Notes under the pieces: generated by a model
What the model was told of the DNA's origin: nothing
The model's input: only the letters and a program-made list of their open reading frames with translations
Databases searched by the model: none
Shown here: one piece after another, positions 62,297 to 64,000 of the stretch
How positions within the stretch are numbered: position 1 is the first letter of the stretch
Layout of the letters: every line of letters starts with the position of its first letter
Made by a program: the position numbers and the translations under genes
DNA from: Sclerodactyla briareus
Lineage: Eukaryota; Echinodermata; Holothuroidea; Dendrochirotida; Sclerodactylidae
Reading direction: 5' to 3'
Length of the DNA stretch: 64,000 nucleotides
NCBI GenBank assembly: GCA_026419785.1
Contig: JAODTK010000554.1
Span: forward strand, 62,001 to 126,000

Positions 62297-64000
62297 TAGG
62301 CTAGCGCGTAGGTAGGTAGGAATCTAAGACTAGTAGGAATCGAGATTACACAAGACCACATTCCGGTATATGACATCATGAATATATACCTTGCCAATTT
62401 CACGAATAAGAAATGGAAACATAAACGTAGATGCGTTGGTAAGTCGTCATGTTATACTGTCCATTCCATTATCTCCCTATCAGCAGATCGGCTAACGTAT
62501 CAACTGATAAACAGTCTAGGGAGGCAGACTGAACTTTCTAGTTCAAATAATATATTGGTATGGAATTTATTTTAAATATAGTATTTTTGGCTCATACTCG
62601 AAAAACAGCAGGGGTGATAAAATTGGCAATTTTCAACATTCATTCAGGATGTTACCTAACCGTTATTTATCGGCCAATTGTTTTCTACTATCCACTTTGA
62701 CTAACTGACACTATTTCCTCCTCTTTTACCCAATATACCGCCCGACCCTGTTTGATGAGACATATTTATTAGGCTTGCTTCGACTGTGTTGGATTGGTAA
62801 CAACACAACCATTATTATCAAGGTTTACACCAACAATACTGAGCAACATAATGACCAGTTCGTCAATCTTTTTTCAACATTTTTCTCAACATCTTGTCCC
62901 CTCCACCTGTCCAAACACCAACAACTATTGCGGTAACCGGTTCGAGTCAGGACGGATACCAGCACGTCTTATGTTATTTATTTTACAGGTGTTTCGACAT
63001 TTCCCCATAGCATTGTTCATTCACAGCTGCATTCCATAAAAAATTAGTGCATTTTATTTTGCACAGGGTGAAATTTGACCACAGTTACCTGCCATAATTA
63101 AAATCTGAACGCGGAACTGATCGCCCACTTGACAAAAAAGTGACTTCTATATACACAGGATACACAGGGCAATCTCGAGAAAGAGACATGGTCTCATCCC
63201 TTTAGTATTGCGACATGATCCAATATGATAGTTTGGTATTTCGTCAGTAAGTAACACAGCTAAAAACGAGGCGGGTGCGCGGCTCACAAAAATGGGGATA
63301 GATGGCGCCATCTCTATTTCCTGCAAACATGGATTGAGCAATTCTCTTTTTGTCTTGATTGAATAGTTAACAGAATCATTCTCTTAGGCCGTTTTCTTCG
63401 ATGCATGAGAAGAGCGAGAACCAGAAGTGACGCGCGAGGGGCTACGATAAGATACAATGACATTATCCTAAATTTTTAAATAGTCATAAATACTAGCCTT
63501 TTCAAGTCTTCACTGGTGTTGCGGTAGTCTTCCTTGTTAGAACAGAACATGACGGCAAAAGTGAGGGTTGATAGTATGAGGAGGAGGAGCCTCTTGTGTT
63601 GGGCCAGCTCAAGATTAAGATAATTGAAAAATAAGGATCGGGCAACACCGACGTCTGAACCCGTCCGACTTAAGTGACTCTCGCAAACAAATGTATTCAA
63701 TTTCGTTGATTAATTTTTCCTTTCTCTGATGTGTGGTTAAGTTTTGTGTTCGCTCTGATGTTATGTGCTGTTGGGGTCTTGATTATTTTGATTTTTCTTG
63801 CTGAATTGCAAAGGGAAATCTATGCAGTCACGCGTTTTGTGTTGTTGTGGGTGTGTGCATGTGGCTGTGACGGTAACTTGGGTACACAATAAGTGGAATA
63901 CGCAAAGCCGGACTGTACTCATTTTTGGTTGGTGGATCCGGATGAGTAAGAGGTTCATTATTGTTTTTGAGAGAGGTTCAAAGGTCAGTTGGGAGCAGCA
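62297..64000. other. Non-coding, nothing recognised
   Basis: No gene or repeat I can name on either strand. Confidence 0.5.

Overview
This is a gene-poor eukaryotic window. It is about 40% GC by eye, with long non-coding stretches, many microsatellites, degraded retrotransposons, tRNA-derived SINEs and small inverted-repeat elements. There is no bacterial-style gene packing. The repeat content (CR1/L2-like and R2-like retroelements, a SINE whose tail ends in an AAGCGCTAAATAAA-type sequence, a recurring TAGGCCTA palindrome) and the homeobox gene below suggest a marine invertebrate deuterostome, most likely an echinoderm. That placement is inference, not proof.

The one gene I can identify is on the + strand: a three-exon Emx (empty-spiracles class) homeobox gene. 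Exon 1 (about 18973-19662) carries the N-terminal FSIESLVSKDD motif and the YPWLLARNR hexapeptide-like motif, and ends HRFPG at a GTAAGC donor. Exon 2 (35075-35255) carries homeodomain residues 1-44. Exon 3 (44887-45018) carries the rest of the homeodomain and the conserved C-terminus ([15 protein letters not shown]), then TGA. The introns are about 15.4 and 9.6 kb. The splice sites, the phase of intron 1 and the position of intron 2 (homeodomain 44/45) all fit the family. Each exon also contains at least one small indel relative to the expected frame, nearly all explicable as homopolymer run-length errors. The gene is therefore probably intact in the animal but mis-assembled here; a pseudogene is the alternative.

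Layout. 1-4.9 kb: non-coding, poly-C and AT microsatellites, a minus-strand reverse transcriptase (RT) scrap. 4.9-7.77 kb: a gypsy Gag-like scrap, then a decayed CR1/L2-type element. 7.8-14.3 kb: non-coding with a SINE, a degenerate hexamer tract and a nested satellite array at 10.97-11.85 kb. 14.84-15.99 kb: a dead R2-like element with a MITE inside it. 18.3-18.97 kb: probable Emx promoter and 5' UTR. 18.97-45.02 kb: Emx, its introns holding SINEs, MITE-like elements, a dispersed repeat family and one or two candidate regulatory blocks. 45-64 kb: no recognisable gene. This last part holds a minus-strand RT remnant, a GAGT array, a 3.6 kb composite repeat, and two blocks homologous to blocks about 12 kb upstream in the same order, which hints at an old duplication of the Emx 3' region.

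Most short ORFs in the window are chance reading frames and are not annotated.
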